Source: Dichetophora obliterata (Eukaryota; Arthropoda; Insecta; Diptera; Sciomyzidae). From it: 64,000 nucleotides of DNA. The first letter of the stretch is position 1; each line of letters opens with the position of its first letter. The position numbers and the translations under genes were made by a program. This document shows, in pieces, positions 43,616-55,654 of this stretch. The stretch is taken from positions 6,188,501 through 6,252,500 of the forward strand of contig OY986436.1 of assembly GCA_963920525.1 (NCBI GenBank), read 5' to 3'. Below the pieces are notes generated by a model. That model was not told where the DNA came from, searched no databases, and saw only the letters and a list, made by a program, of their open reading frames with translations.

Positions 43616-46196
43616 GGCCCTATTCTCCTTCAGCTTGCTGTTTTTGGACCCTTTTTGAAAAAATTCTCATTTGTAAACGCAAAAAGATATTTGAATTTTG
43701 TTTTTTTTTATTGAATTAGTAATGAATGAAAAAAAATAAAAAAATTTTTTTAGCCGCGATATAGGGGCTGTCCATAGATGATGGCACCGTCAAAGTTGGC
43801 CCTCAAAAAAAAAAGGCATGGTGCTGGCGGCCACGATTCCGGCCCTCAGGAGCGTCTGAAAAAAAAAATTGGGTTATGATCAGCATAGATGTAATTCTGG
43901 CCCGTAGTAAAATAAAAATTTTGCGATTTTTTTGACAAAATGGCGGCTACTTGAAATTGACAAATCGAATTTGGACCCATTTTTTTGTAGTTTAGTGTAA
44001 AAAAAAAATAGTAAAAAAAATGGAATACTTACCCAAATTATTCAGCGATGCCAGGTCCATATAAACCACCTTCTTCTTCTTCAAAAAAGCTTTGATCTTT
44101 GGCTCTTTGAGCTCTGCGAGCAATTCTGCCCTCCTCTGATGCATCCACAGCGTAAGCTTCCGAGCGGTTGAGGCGAAGTTCATCACGTGATAACGCAAAA
44201 TTGTAGGCTTGGTTTCCAATGGCGATTCCCATCAACCTCATAATTTTGAGTATTGGCTGAAAACCATCGTTGAAAATGGCGGTTGCCATGTAATTTGCGA
44301 TCCCACTGTCCGCGCTCCAGCGTGCATATGTTTTGGTGCACTGTTGAAACCTTCATTGCTGTTTTGAGTCTCAGACCCGAGGCATCTACTCGACAACTCG
44401 TCCGATGACAGCGCTTCGTAGACGGGTTTTATCGCTTCGGCGACCTTTAGGTTGAGCGGATCGTAATTATGTTTAAAGTCATCCACGTTACCCTGCGCCA
44501 CGGCCTTTTGATACGTGCACCAGCTTGACTCACCGGTCGGGCAATTGGGGATTGGGGGTGTTGGGGATTTTCATCGGTAGATACTTTGTGAAAATACGTA
44601 GCCCAAACCGCCTTCTTCATCTCTTCTAGGGATTTCGGATGACGGCGAATCGCCAAACCGTAGTAGGTCGTCAGTTCACTTATAAGCTTATCTGTCAGCT
44701 TTCCAGCGCCCTTGCCACCTATACCTTTGTTCCCCTTTTTGACTTTGCGCAGCCTGGACCCCATTCTTTTTTGAACGTGGCCAACGCATTCTTTTTTTAC
44801 CACAGTGGGGTCGCCATCGTAGGGGGTCTTCGGTGAGAATTGCTTTGAAAGTTTTAGAATCGCCGTCGCCGATATATTTTTCATACTTGACGCCGTGTTT
44901 TTCCATTGATCTTGCAAACATCTCCTTAACCGCATCGACTTCCATTTTTCCTGCGCTGCCTTCATGATTTTTACGGCATTCCTCTTCGTGCAACTCCTTG
45001 CAAGCTTCGAAACCCTCTGGATGGATATATTGCTGGGATTCCCAATATTTGCAGCTATTGCAAATAGCAGACTTGACCACAGAGTCAACAACTTTTTTGG
45101 TGTACTTGCCGATCAATGTCGTTATACCATAGAAAGATGCGAAGCCGCGTTTTTTCCACGTGCCATCGCCCGACACAGTCAATAGCGTTGGATCGCACCC
45201 TTCATTTTCTTCCATGGTGGCTTCTTTTTCTTCACGAACGGCCTTGGAAATAACGAAATTATAAACGGCGTCTGCAGCTGAATGCAAATTTTGAAGGCTG
45301 CTGTAGAACAAATTGTTGCTCAGACCTACTCCTATGTCCATAATGCCACAAAACATATCTATGCCTTTGGAACCAATGCCCAAAAGTCTCATGGCAACAA
45401 CCAAGCGGCGATTTATTTCATACGATTTGCCGGCGAAACGTGATGAAGGAATAAGTCTGGTTGGGCAAGCGCAGTTCACAGCGATTTTGAATGCAACTCC
45501 ATTCGGCGATGCTTTTTTGAATTCCAATTTTTCGTTGCATGTGGCACAAATGACGAAAGTAGCAAGTGTTGTGAATACTGAATAGAAGTCCAAGATGCAA
45601 TTCTCCAAATTGTTTTCGATGACAATATCCTCCGTGGGATTATTTTTGAATTTTTTGGCTGAAGTACTCGCAAACTCAGTGTCCTCTACTCTATCAAATT
45701 TATTTCCACGAAATTTGCGTTTTTTAATTCGACCGGCGCGAACATTGTTCACTTTGTTTACGGGTTTTTGACGTGTTTTATTACTTTTTTTATCCATTTT
45801 ACCACACAAAAATAAATTTTTTTCAAAACTGTACTTTTCCGCAAACCGTAAGCGCAAGCGTGCGTCCGCTATTCAACTCAATCGAAACTTAACTAAATGC
45901 GGCTTTGATTTCATATTCATTCATATGTTTCTGCAAATGTGTATTCAAACCTGTTTTTGCCTGTCCATTAACTATTCAACGGAATTCGGTGGTTAATTGA
46001 TGCCGTTGCGTTCAAAAACTAAGCAACATAAAAACTACTCATTTTAGCGAAGACATGACCCCACAAAAATGGCCATATCTTCTAAAGTATTTCGAATTTC
46101 AAAAAACCCTTTTAGGATTATATTCTTAAATGTCCAAGCTATAAAAAAATGCAAAAAAAAAGTCGAAAAAATTTTTTGCTGAAAGAGAATAGGGCC
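43616..46196 (-). mobile_element. TTAA-flanked transposon with Mutator-like-domain transposase (Kolobok-like candidate)
   Basis: The left end GGCCCTATTCTCCTTCAGC and right end read inward GGCCCTATTCTCTTTCAGC match at 18 of 19 positions. TTAA lies at both sides (43612-43615, 46197-46200). The single coding unit, on the minus strand, fills most of the 2,581 bp. TTAA duplication is known for piggyBac and Kolobok; the protein is not piggyBac-like, so a Kolobok-type assignment is the best guess. It must be tested, because classical MULEs make 8-10 bp duplications. Confidence 0.75.
44038..45797 (-). pseudogene. Transposase with Mutator-like DDE domain, three frameshifts
   Basis: ATG at 45,795-45,797 opens a basic N-terminus (KKSNKTRQK ... 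RIKKRKFR, a likely nuclear signal), then a cysteine region (CATCNEKL ... VNCAC), a helical part (RRLVVAMRLLGIG) and the presumed catalytic motifs: SGDGTWKKRGFASFYG (first D), CNSCKYW, NHEGSAGKMEVD, YIGDGDSKTF (second D). An extra base in the C/G run at 44,822-44,826 moves the frame; then ECVGHVQKRMGSRLRK, YYGLAIRR, STDENPQH follow. A second shift near 44,530 leads to NSNEGFNS (presumed E), a third near 44,310 to a tail ending EEEEGGLYGPGIAE. The resemblance to insect proteins annotated with a Mutator-like transposase domain is recalled, not searched. About 580 codons in total. Confidence 0.85.
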
Positions 46197-46200
46197 TTAA

Positions 46201-46712
46201 CTCTCTACTGCACGCATTATAATCCAGAGAGGAAAAACAATTTTTTTGGATTTATATTTGAAATGGAATAATTAGATACGCAAACAAAAAATTTTTAAAA
46301 AAAGTGGTTCCGTTTGCATTAGAAGTCATATATGGCTGTTCAAAGGAATGCGATTTCATAATTTTTACATATACAATTGAAAACCAATCACATAAATAAT
46401 AATCATTAGGCTATAAGCTCTCTAAAAAAAATTATATAAGTAAACTTACTTACACGCAACTTAGAAAAATTAGTTTTTTTATTTTCTAAACTCTCTGGTT
46501 TTCTAAATTAAAAAAAAAAAACAAGCACTGATAAACAAAACTGAGATTTTCTTAGCAGCTGTGCAAGAAAAAGAGATAGCAACACGCACCACACATTAAT
46601 AAGCGTCTACTAATGCATATTAATAACTGTTCTTGTTCATAACTTCTAATATCCGTTAAAAATTCGAATTTAAAAGTGAAAAGCCATATATGGCATGGTG
46701 TGCAGTAGAAGG
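46201..46712. mobile_element. TTAA-flanked MITE, 512 bp
   Basis: Left end CTCTCTACTGCAC and right end read inward CCTTCTACTGCAC are inverted repeats. TTAA flanks it at 46,197-46,200 and 46,713-46,716; the left TTAA is shared with the neighbouring transposon. Internal CATATATGGC words (46,329 and 46,686) add to the symmetry. No coding. Could be piggyBac- or Kolobok-type. Confidence 0.6.
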
Positions 46713-46716
46713 TTAA

Positions 46717-49700
46717 ACTAGCTAATCTTTCCGGCGAGTCGATGAAACCGTGTCATTAAATAATTGTATGCAAAGGAAACTTTAGAAGGAGTAAAAAGAT
46801 GTTGCTAGACACAGAAAAAGACTGCAGTAGTGCATGTGGCTCTAATTGTTTATATTTAATGTATGATTCTACAGTTTTATATGTTTTATTCATTTATTAT
46901 AACTGGCGCAAATGAATTAATAAAAATCAGACACTTTTTGGAAATGGCCTTTTTTTGTGTCCAGCTACTAAGGAGAAAAAACCAAGTAAACTTAATACAT
47001 ATGAAAAGAAACACTTGTTATATTTTGTATTGTAATTTCTTGAAATGTTAAAATTTATTTTCATGCTTCGTTATAATTTTGTAAATTGTAATCTTTGTAG
47101 AGAATAAACTCGCCCGATCACTCGCCGTGTCGCATTATTGCAGAATTTCAGTACATGTACAAATAAAACTAATAATTTATATTACACTTAAATTGCAAGT
47201 TTTATTCACATTCGCAGAAACAGGAAACATTTACTTTCAAAGAAATGGTTTTCTACTATTTTGCAAAAACCAAATGTTCGAGCCTTGAGTTGAGAACAAT
47301 TTGCTTGATTCAAGTAAGCAATTTACTAAATATTGGAATTTTTTCAATTAAGTTTTTAATTCAATAATATTTTTAATAACCAACTCTGCGTTAATTAAGA
47401 AAATAATTTCTATGTGGCTTATCATATTAATACATTAAGCCCTTAAATTATATCTGTGTCAATACGTAATAACAGTTTAAGTCAACTTAAGACAGAGCTG
47501 AGTTATCTGTGTTTCACTTAAATAGTGCTATAAACACACAAAATCTGAAGCTTCTAGCATGACCTTAGCCAAAGTTATGACACAAAAACAAAACACCCCT
47601 TCATATATGGGTCGAGCTTAAGTTTTGTTTATTCATATTATGCTGCTTTGCATCCCGCAGTAGGTAGGTAGGTATGTGCTCGTTCACTTTCTAAAGCTTT
47701 CTGCCCTATCTTCTATGATTTCCATTCAAGCAAGAAAAATAGCATGACAGCAATCTCACAGTAAAAATAATATTTCTTCTCTTAGAATCACAACATACTA
47801 CGACATATCTTATACGGCGATTGCAAACTTTTAAGAAAGATTTCTCAAAATATGATCTTTACACTTAAGATATTAATATAAAATGGAACAGATATAATTA
47901 GCTTAGCAAGAAAAAAATACAATAATTGACCTGCTGACGATTGAAGACGTACCACTAATCAAACAATCAATTGGAATCATTCAATCAATCACACAAAATA
48001 AGCAAGCAAATTCAATAAGTTATCTGTGATTGAGATAAAACAAATTAGCTAACTTTCTGATTGGTTGATTGAGTGAGTGAGTGAGGAAGAAAGGTGCTTT
48101 GTGCACAGTAAGTGACTGATTTTACTCTGTTGAGAGGGGCTTTGTTGAGTTGAGTCTGAATTAAAACGTGCTCAGCTGAAGTGACGGAAGCATGACAGCT
48201 CAATTCCGCAGTGCCTTAAAGTAAGTTTTAATTTGTTTGTATTTGTTTTTAATACAATTAACATAAACATAAATTTCCAAAGTTGGCAATAAATACAATT
48301 ACTTAACTTTCAAAGATTTATTTAAAGTAGGCGTTAAAGTTCATTTATGCTATGCTAATTATGAGTAAATTTATTGATAAAGCAAAGTTAAGCAGCTTAG
48401 CTTGTTTTATGGCACAGTTTTAATTTGTTTGTTTTTTTTTTTTTTTTGTTCTTTCTTAATTATGTTATGAAAGCAATTTCTATGTCCTACCGCTCACTCA
48501 CAACGTAATTTTGGCACATCGTGAAATTTATTCATAGATTATTCGACTACGTTAAGAGCGCCCGCTACGTTAAGTTTTTTCTGCCAGCAAAAAAAAAGTG
48601 GGGAAAAAACACCCCACCATTACTCTACATCGCGCGATGTTAATTAAAAACATCCATCCTCGCACTAGTGCCAAAGTAAAAGCGCTGCTCTCATGTCGAC
48701 CGGAAGTGCTAACAACAACAAAAACAAACAACAGTTTTAACGGAAACCAACAAAGTGCTACGCAGCGTGTAATGAGTTTGCCCGAGACCCGAGACAAAAA
48801 AAAATTAGTTAAAGCAGGCAGTAGACGAAGCAGATGAGAAAGAAGAAGAAGTAGAAGAAGCTTTTATATTAACAATGTTAGCTTGTCACCGCACTTCTTG
48901 CTTCCCGTGTCACGCTGCTGCTGTCACTTTAAGTCCTGAAAATGGCACAATTTTTAATACCTAGCGTTGTAACAAGGAGCTTTAAAATTTACTCCAGGCA
49001 ATAAAGTTATTTTGCACGTTTTGTTTCTTTTTTGCCACTTTAACGCTGACTTAAACTCAATATAAATAACTTTATAACTGCTTTTAGCGCTGTCCAGCTC
49101 TGCTTAGTATTCCGCTGACTAAAGCTACTATGTTGCAACTTTGGACGGGGTCAAGGTGCTGCCTTGTTGCCTACAAATAAATTAACTTCCTTCATTTTGA
49201 GCTAGACGTACATATAGATGGACAAACGCATACACTCAAGCACACATACACACACACTCCCACACTCACACACTCAGGAACAGAACGTGCTCTGTTAACG
49301 GAAACAGGTGTTTCATTTCCGCTTTACTGACGTCGTCTTCGTAGCTTGCTTCTTTTGCTTGGTTTTTTTTTTTCTTTCTTATTAAATGTTTCGTGTTTTA
49401 ATTAAATTATTCTAAATCATGTTTATTCTTATGATTTGCTTTCCAAAATACTTACTTAATTTTGATTAGTGAATCTTCTTTCTCTACTCTCTCTCTCGCT
49501 GCAATGATTTTAATTTGGTTTACTTTTTCTGAGCATCGCAATCATTTTTAACGAAGTCCTGAAATTTCTCAACATTTTTTTCAACCTTAGTGTTAAATTT
49601 CTGATCTTTGAATTTTTTTCAACTAAGTATTTTGGTTGATTTGTTCATATTCCTTTAGCTCGAAATTTATTTATATTAAACAATCTGATTTTATTTCCTT

Positions 49701-51239
49701 TAAGCCATCATAATTTTTATTTTATGCGGTGATTACTGCAATTTCCACTTGAGGTCACTTCATAGGCACTATACTTCACTCCGTTTATGTCAAAACCATT
49801 TAAGCTGCATTCTTGATTTATTCTTTTTATAAACTTGTATTCAAAAAAATCCTTGTTTTTCATTTCAATTAGGCCAAATTTTAAATCAGCATTTTTAAGT
49901 ATACTATAATTTAGAAATTTAATTTTTAAAATGATGTCAGCTGCTCTGTAAAATAATCAAGTTTCTAATATAAATAAAAAATGTACAAAGCATAAAAATG
50001 TAATTGCAAGCAATTCAAACATTTTACTCTATCATTTGTTCTGTTTACTTCACTCCACTTTACTTTGCCGCTGCGTACAACTGCCCCTAACTAATGCCAC
50101 AAGCAAAGGCGTTTTCTTTTGAACCTTGCCACTCACTCAGAAATGTACACAAAGCCATCGCACAAGTGCCGCAAGCTGCTCACCATTCAAACTGGAAAGC
50201 ACAGCATGGCAAATTGAGCACCTGGTGTGACCAACATTTGAATGTGGACAATGCAATCTCTAGACAACAAAGTCCACAGAACTGCACTTCCGGTCGTAAG
50301 TTAATAATTCATGATTCACTGAGCTCTCAATTAAATTTGACAATTTTTCTTAAGAGTGGCAAAATGTTTTTTTTTTCAATTCTGCTTTTTAGTATTTTCT
50401 GCTTTCAGAACAATTGCTTTTATTGTGCTACGACTAGAGCCATAACAACTTCGAATATATCAACAATTACGGCAAAAATTTGTTGACTTAGTGCTGCCAG
50501 AATTTTCAATGGAACTTTGAAATTCATTGAAATTATTTGGTCAGTGTCGATTGCACCTGACATCATCACCTGCCGGAGGAGAAGGGTAGAGATAGAGAAT
50601 TTGAAAGCATATCCTGCATAACAAACGATAACATTTTAGACAAATATACAAACGGACGCTTGTGGCGTATCAACAGAGGAATGCAGTGCCAACGCGATAC
50701 ATATGAGAGGAAAGAGGGCGAGGAGGAGACTCTTTGCTGTTTGCATAACTGTGCAAATTGCTAATAAAATATCATCATCAATGCACAGATGCATAATAAA
50801 ACATACAAACAAACACACACATGCCAACACACATTTTTGTATGTGAGCCAACAACACCTTGTTCTATAGTTAATGCTTTTGAACACGATGCGTGCTCACA
50901 ATGTTGACAGTGTCACCGGAAGTGCCAACTAATACAGGCGGTCAAACGGAAGTGTACAAACACACACCCACCCCGCACGAACAATTGGGCAGGAAATGTT
51001 AGAGCAAACAACAGCGAAAGTAATGTGTATTAAGTTTGGACGTGTATGTGTCAATTTTACTGAAGTTGCTGTTGGTGTATTTTGTATTTTGCACATGTAT
51101 TTGTTGTGTCCATAGAGAGGATATATTGAAGTGACACATAGTTTCAGACATTTAACGTCACAAGGGAACTAATTGGGTTTTTAATAATTATTATGCAACT
51201 ACAATAAGGAAAGAGTTTTGTTGTTCCAAAATAAATTGA
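46717..51239. other. Low-transposon non-coding stretch, possible transcribed DNA
   Basis: About 4.5 kb with few repeats and higher GC. Notable items: GAGTGAGTGAGTGAG near 48,070; a candidate 5' exon with perfect donor GTAAGT at 48,221; CACACA-type runs near 49,240. Frames at 48,598-48,837 (79 codons) and 50,094-50,486 (130 codons) start with ATG on the plus strand but have no domain I recognise and unremarkable composition; they are not called as genes. Confidence 0.4.
48192..48226 (+). other. Candidate short exon end with splice donor
   Basis: An ATG at 48,192 opens nine codons (MTAQFRSAL) that run into AAA|GTAAGT at 48,220/48,221, a strong donor match. The segment before it is locally GC-richer than the surroundings. 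Without transcripts or a downstream coding exon this remains weak; it could be a 5' UTR exon. Confidence 0.2.
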
Positions 51240-51640
51240 TCACAGCTGTAGAAACGTTATGTTTATGTTTAAGTTGCAGTTAACTTAAGCTAAATTAAGT
51301 TTGAGTTTGAGTCGAAGTTAAAATTGATGTTTACTTAAGTTAAAGTTGAAGTTAAAGTTAAAGTTAACGTTTAAATTAAGGTTTAAGTTTAATGTTAAGT
51401 TTACAATTTAATGTATGTTTGAATTGAAGTTTAAGTTTGCTTAAGTTTGAGTTTTGGTTTTGTTGAAGTTACAGTTAAAGTTTAATATTAAGTTTAAAAT
51501 TTTGTTTATATTTAAGTTTAAGTTTTTTGTACACATTAAGTTTTAGTTCAAGTTAAGTAAGTTCAAGTTTATGTTTAGGAATTTTATTTAAGCTAAGTTC
51601 TAGTTTAAGTTTTTTATATAAGTTAATTTTTTGTTTTAGT
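51240..51640. repeat. Degenerate AAGTTT/AAGTTA hexamer array
   Basis: A 350-400-bp tract is built mainly from AAGTTA, AAGTTT and AAGTTG hexamers with drift, for example GTTAAAGTTGAAGTTAAAGT near 51,340. It is an old, decayed simple-sequence array; it does not match the insect telomere repeat TTAGG. Confidence 0.8.
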
Positions 51641-53452
51641 TTTAGTGGCAGTTTCAGCTCCAGCGGTCAGCACGTACTGGCAACTCGCCGGATGGGGAGG
51701 GGTTTTTGCTGGACCAAACTAAACCTACCACACAAGAAGAATTCTACGTGCTTAGGAAAAGAAGGTTAGAATAGAAGTATAAGTTAGAGAGTGTAAGAGA
51801 TAAACGGACGGACAGTGCGAATAGACAAATAGTAAGAGAGAAGAATAACGCAATGCAACACTTTCAAAACCATCGTGACTCTGACTATCATACAGGGAAT
51901 CTGATGATGTTGATCCTCCATGCCCTTAACCCAACCATGTTATCAACAATTATGCCACAAACTATTATTTTGATAACCCAAAAATAAACTTAATTGGTTC
52001 AACGGGTGCCTTTTGTTTAAAAGAATTAAGCCATAGTTTCACTCATTGTAAATTTATTAACAAAACTCTTAATTCATTCATTTTCTTAAGTTTAAATAAT
52101 AAAGTCTGGCAACTCAATTTTAGTCAACAAAAATAAATTATGCTAATTGATCAAGAGAGAAAATAAAAGCACAAGAAAACTTAAAAATTCAACATAACAT
52201 TTTCTTCAGGAAGAGAAACAAAACCAGTTTTGTTAAGCGAAACAACATGGAAATAGAACGTATTATATTAATAACATGACATCTCAAACAAAAACAAAAA
52301 AGTATCTTAGTAAATCTTAATATACTTAATTATGTTTATGTAATTATGTGGTAATTACTGGTTGAATATTAATATTATTATTATTAATATACAAATTTAA
52401 TATGCTTTTTTTTTATTCAATTTGCAAGAACTTACATGACAGCGCGACGTTGAGCTCAGCGGCGACGACTAAGTTGGTTGTTGTTGTTAAAATAAAGTTT
52501 GTTTTTTTTTCCTTGACAAAATGCTAAGGTTAAATTATAAAAATACTAAATTTTTACATATAGTAATATTAATGTTAAATTAAATTTTGTTTCTGTGTTC
52601 TTTTCGTTCTATTTTTTTTTATTTGCTTTTCTTTTTTTTAAATTAAATGAACAATAAGCAATACTTAGCAGTTATAGAAGTATTCTACAGATATTTGAAT
52701 TTAGTTAATATTTTAAATTAATTTAAATTTTAAGCCAGTTTAGTAAAAACCATCTTTTGTTAACAAAATAAATTATGCTAGAAATTTGACTGAATGGTTT
52801 TTTTTTTTGTATTTTTTTTAAGCTTCTAACATTACTACAAACTTCTTATTGATCGTATTAGCGTAGTTGTTGTTTTAAGCTGCCACCACTGTGTCCTTGG
52901 TCATGTCTGCGTTAAATTGTAGGTTTCTGCATGGAAATGATGAAATACTCAGACTGAAATTTGGTGCACTATCTAGGAGGGTAGGTACTTTATCCTTGTA
53001 GAAGAAAAGACTTAATTTTAACTAGGTTTAGCTAGCGTTGGTGACCAAGTCACCAGGGCTTTGCCCACGTGTTTGATGAGTACTTCAAGCAAATGAATAC
53101 CAATTATAGAAGATGAGTAAAGTTTGACGTAGAGTTTAGGTTATTTCCAAAAGTTGGTTTTTGCTATTTTTTTTACTAAAATCCGTAATAACTTTGAATT
53201 TATGAAAACTTTACTACAACTGTACTACAAAATAATAGTGATGCAAACGAATTTACGTAGACCGTCTTATTAGCAGTGTGACTTTCAACCAAATGACCGA
53301 TGTGTAAGCTTCGAGTTTCTAAGTGAAACCAAGGCAAATATATGCCAAATAAAAACGGTATCTTAAGTGTAGCTGGTTTAGCAATAGGCATATTTTGTAG
53401 AGAATGTTTATTTTTATATATTTATTTGTTTTTTTTTTCTCTTGTTTTACAG

Positions 53453-53590
53453 ACTACGGTGAGGCGTGGGCAACAGTAGAATAATTCGGGCAAAAGTTTG
53501 CGCAAGCACTTGCTAAATAAGAAGTTATTCTTTTAAGCGAACCGTCACAAACTTAACACAAAATGTGTTGAAAATAACATTTCTGGAATA
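53453..53590 (+). other. Candidate 3' exon: acceptor followed by poly(A) signal
   Basis: TTTTTTTTTTCTCTTGTTTTACAG ending at 53,452 (pyrimidine-rich, CAG) is a near-ideal acceptor. The following sequence (ACTACGGTGAGGCG) has stops in all frames within tens of bases and an AATAAA at 53,588. It could be an untranslated terminal exon or chance. Confidence 0.2.
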
Positions 53591-53728
53591 AAAATCGTGC
53601 AAACAAAAACAAATTGGTTTTGTTTTCCATATAAATATCTTAATCTATGTTGAAAATAACATTTCTGGAATAAAAATCGTGCAAACAAAAAAAAATTGAT
53701 TTTGTTTTCCATATAAATATCTTAATCT
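53566..53728. repeat. 82-bp tandem duplication
   Basis: Two adjacent copies beginning TGTTGAAAATAACATTTCTG (53,566 and 53,648), each containing GGAATAAAAATCGTGCAAAC and ending ATATAAATATCTTAATCT, with only one or two differences. A recent local duplication. Confidence 0.95.
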
Positions 53729-55434
53729 TCTTCGTTAGAATATTATTTAAATATGCAATAACAATAGAGTTCAGCTACTGCAGCTTTTTCGCACTTTCTC
53801 CGCATTAGATCATCTTAAGAGTGGTCCAAAACCATCCAAAGTGAGAAAAATTTACCCACCATTATATGGGTTGGGCTCAGGGACAACACAAGACATAATA
53901 ACTAACCATGCGTTTACATAGATCTAATCATACATTAGTTATCAATTTACTTTTTAGTTAGCTACAGTTGTTAACAAAGGTACTCATGCGATTTAAAGGA
54001 GCACTAGCCAAATAATGTGTTCTACTAAAAGGTAAGTACATTAAATTGTGTAGCATTTAACGTTTTGAAAAGAAAAAAAAAACATTGGTTGTTCATGTGA
54101 GAGTTAAGCGGATGCATGCCTGAACTTCCGGCTTAGGCTCGTCGGCTAATGGGGTGCTGTTCAAACCGCATCTCACAAGAGAGTTCGCTACGTACATTAT
54201 TTTATTTTGTATGCATACTGATAGGGTTTAAAGTAAACCAGAAATAAAAAGAATAGAAACAAGAAATCAACACTAAAAATATCTTAAGGCAATTTTAATT
54301 ATATTTGGTGGTGATCAGGGGTGATATCGATCCCACCTTAGCCCTCCCAACCATGACCAGCAAAAACCTGAGTAACATAAAATGCTGATCCCTAATTTTA
54401 TACCCATCACATGTCAACTGACCAAAAGCCAGAAAACACAACAAAACTTGTATTTAGCACTTCATGTTAAATATTACTTTATTAATAAAAACTATACAAA
54501 ACCCAAAGGTATAAGAAAAGAAAATACATTAATTTATATCGTAATGATACATCAAAATATTTTCTAGAATAGTAAAAATAATATTTGCATGCATAGCTTT
54601 GTAAAATTTTATTAAATTTGTTAAGACGAGGTTAACGATTGAAGGTGATGTTAAAAACGAAGCTTAATTTATATTCAAGTTCAAACTAAAAACTCTTAAT
54701 GTGTACTCATATGAAAAAAGCTCAAATTGTTTATAGTGCAGGCTTGTTTTGAGCTTAAAGCGACTTATCACATATTTTTCAGCACTTGTTTATTCTTCTC
54801 GCTTGTAAACACTATTTTAATTTTTTTATCAACCGCTAACTAAGCTTCTTTAAATGCTAGCTATAGAGAAAAAAGCACTGAAACATTTTTACCGGATCAC
54901 AGTTGGTTAGTGATAAAAAGTTGCGATTGAAAAAAGAATTTTTTTTTGGGTATGTTTTATAATAAGTTGAATTCAAATTATGTCTTTGAGCTCTGTACTA
55001 TAAAAGAACCTAGTTCTTAATGTACTAATATAAATAAATAATAATAATAATAACATAAATTTTTTTTACCACCCCGGCCCGCCACCACCTCCATATGTGA
55101 TGGCAAAAAACCAATATTTCGGCTTTTTTGCTCCGTAACATCCGTAAAACTTAGGTGACGGCAATACAATGTTTACAAAAGTTCTAGATAATTAAAAAAA
55201 AAATTATATATTGTTTGATTGTCTGAAACACCACGTTACCGAGAATACATTTTTAAAGAAAAAGTATGAGAAATATTAAATTTTAAAATTATTTCGCTTT
55301 CACATTTTTAGCGGAAAAAACATTTGAGACATGTCATTCTAGTGTTCTACACTATTTTCTTTTATGTATTGCGTAGATCACTTTTTTTTCTCTTCAATGG
55401 CAAACTTTTATCACTAATCAACTTTGATCTAGAC

Positions 55435-55646
55435 CAGTGTTTGGCAAACACGAGCGCACACGCACAAACGTAATGTATGCTTGTGTTCGTTTGCTGAGAG
55501 ATAGACTGAACGATTCTAAGCTTTACAACTCAGCTATGCAGTATTTCTCTGCTATGCCGCATCGTTTGTGTGCTTTGCCGATCATGTTTGTGCAAAGAAA
55601 AAACGATTTATGCCGAGCACGCGTTTTTATGGCGTGCCAAACACTG
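55435..55646. mobile_element. hAT MITE, 212 bp, perfect TSD
   Basis: Ends CAGTGTTTGGCA and TGCCAAACACTG are perfect 12-bp inverted repeats; CAGTG is a common hAT start. The 8-bp ATCTAGAC lies on both sides (55,427-55,434 and 55,647-55,654). Subterminal GTGCGCTCG/ACGAGCGCAC-like words occur. A 71-codon open frame covering it is incidental. Everything fits a recent, non-autonomous hAT element. Confidence 0.92.
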
Positions 55647-55654
55647 ATCTAGAC

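Larger units (their letters stand above)
51641..55426. other. Non-coding stretch
   Basis: No coding gene. Contains a strong acceptor-like site at 53,430-53,452, an 82-bp tandem duplication at 53,566 and many A/T-rich tracts. The segment near 51,655-51,735 is GC-rich (CAACTCGCCGGATGGGGAGG) but has no open frame of note. Confidence 0.4.

Noticed and set aside
48598..48837. 79-codon frame rich in basic residues
   Set aside because: Overlaps another open frame on the opposite strand, ends in an AAG/AGA repeat, and matches no known family.
50094..50486. 130-codon plus-strand open frame
   Set aside because: No recognisable domain, mixed composition, second half hydrophobic and T-rich; no splice or conservation evidence. 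Mentioned only as part of the stretch.
51240..51640. Telomeric repeat
   Set aside because: The hexamers are AAGTTN, not the TTAGG insect telomere repeat, and the tract is internal and decayed.
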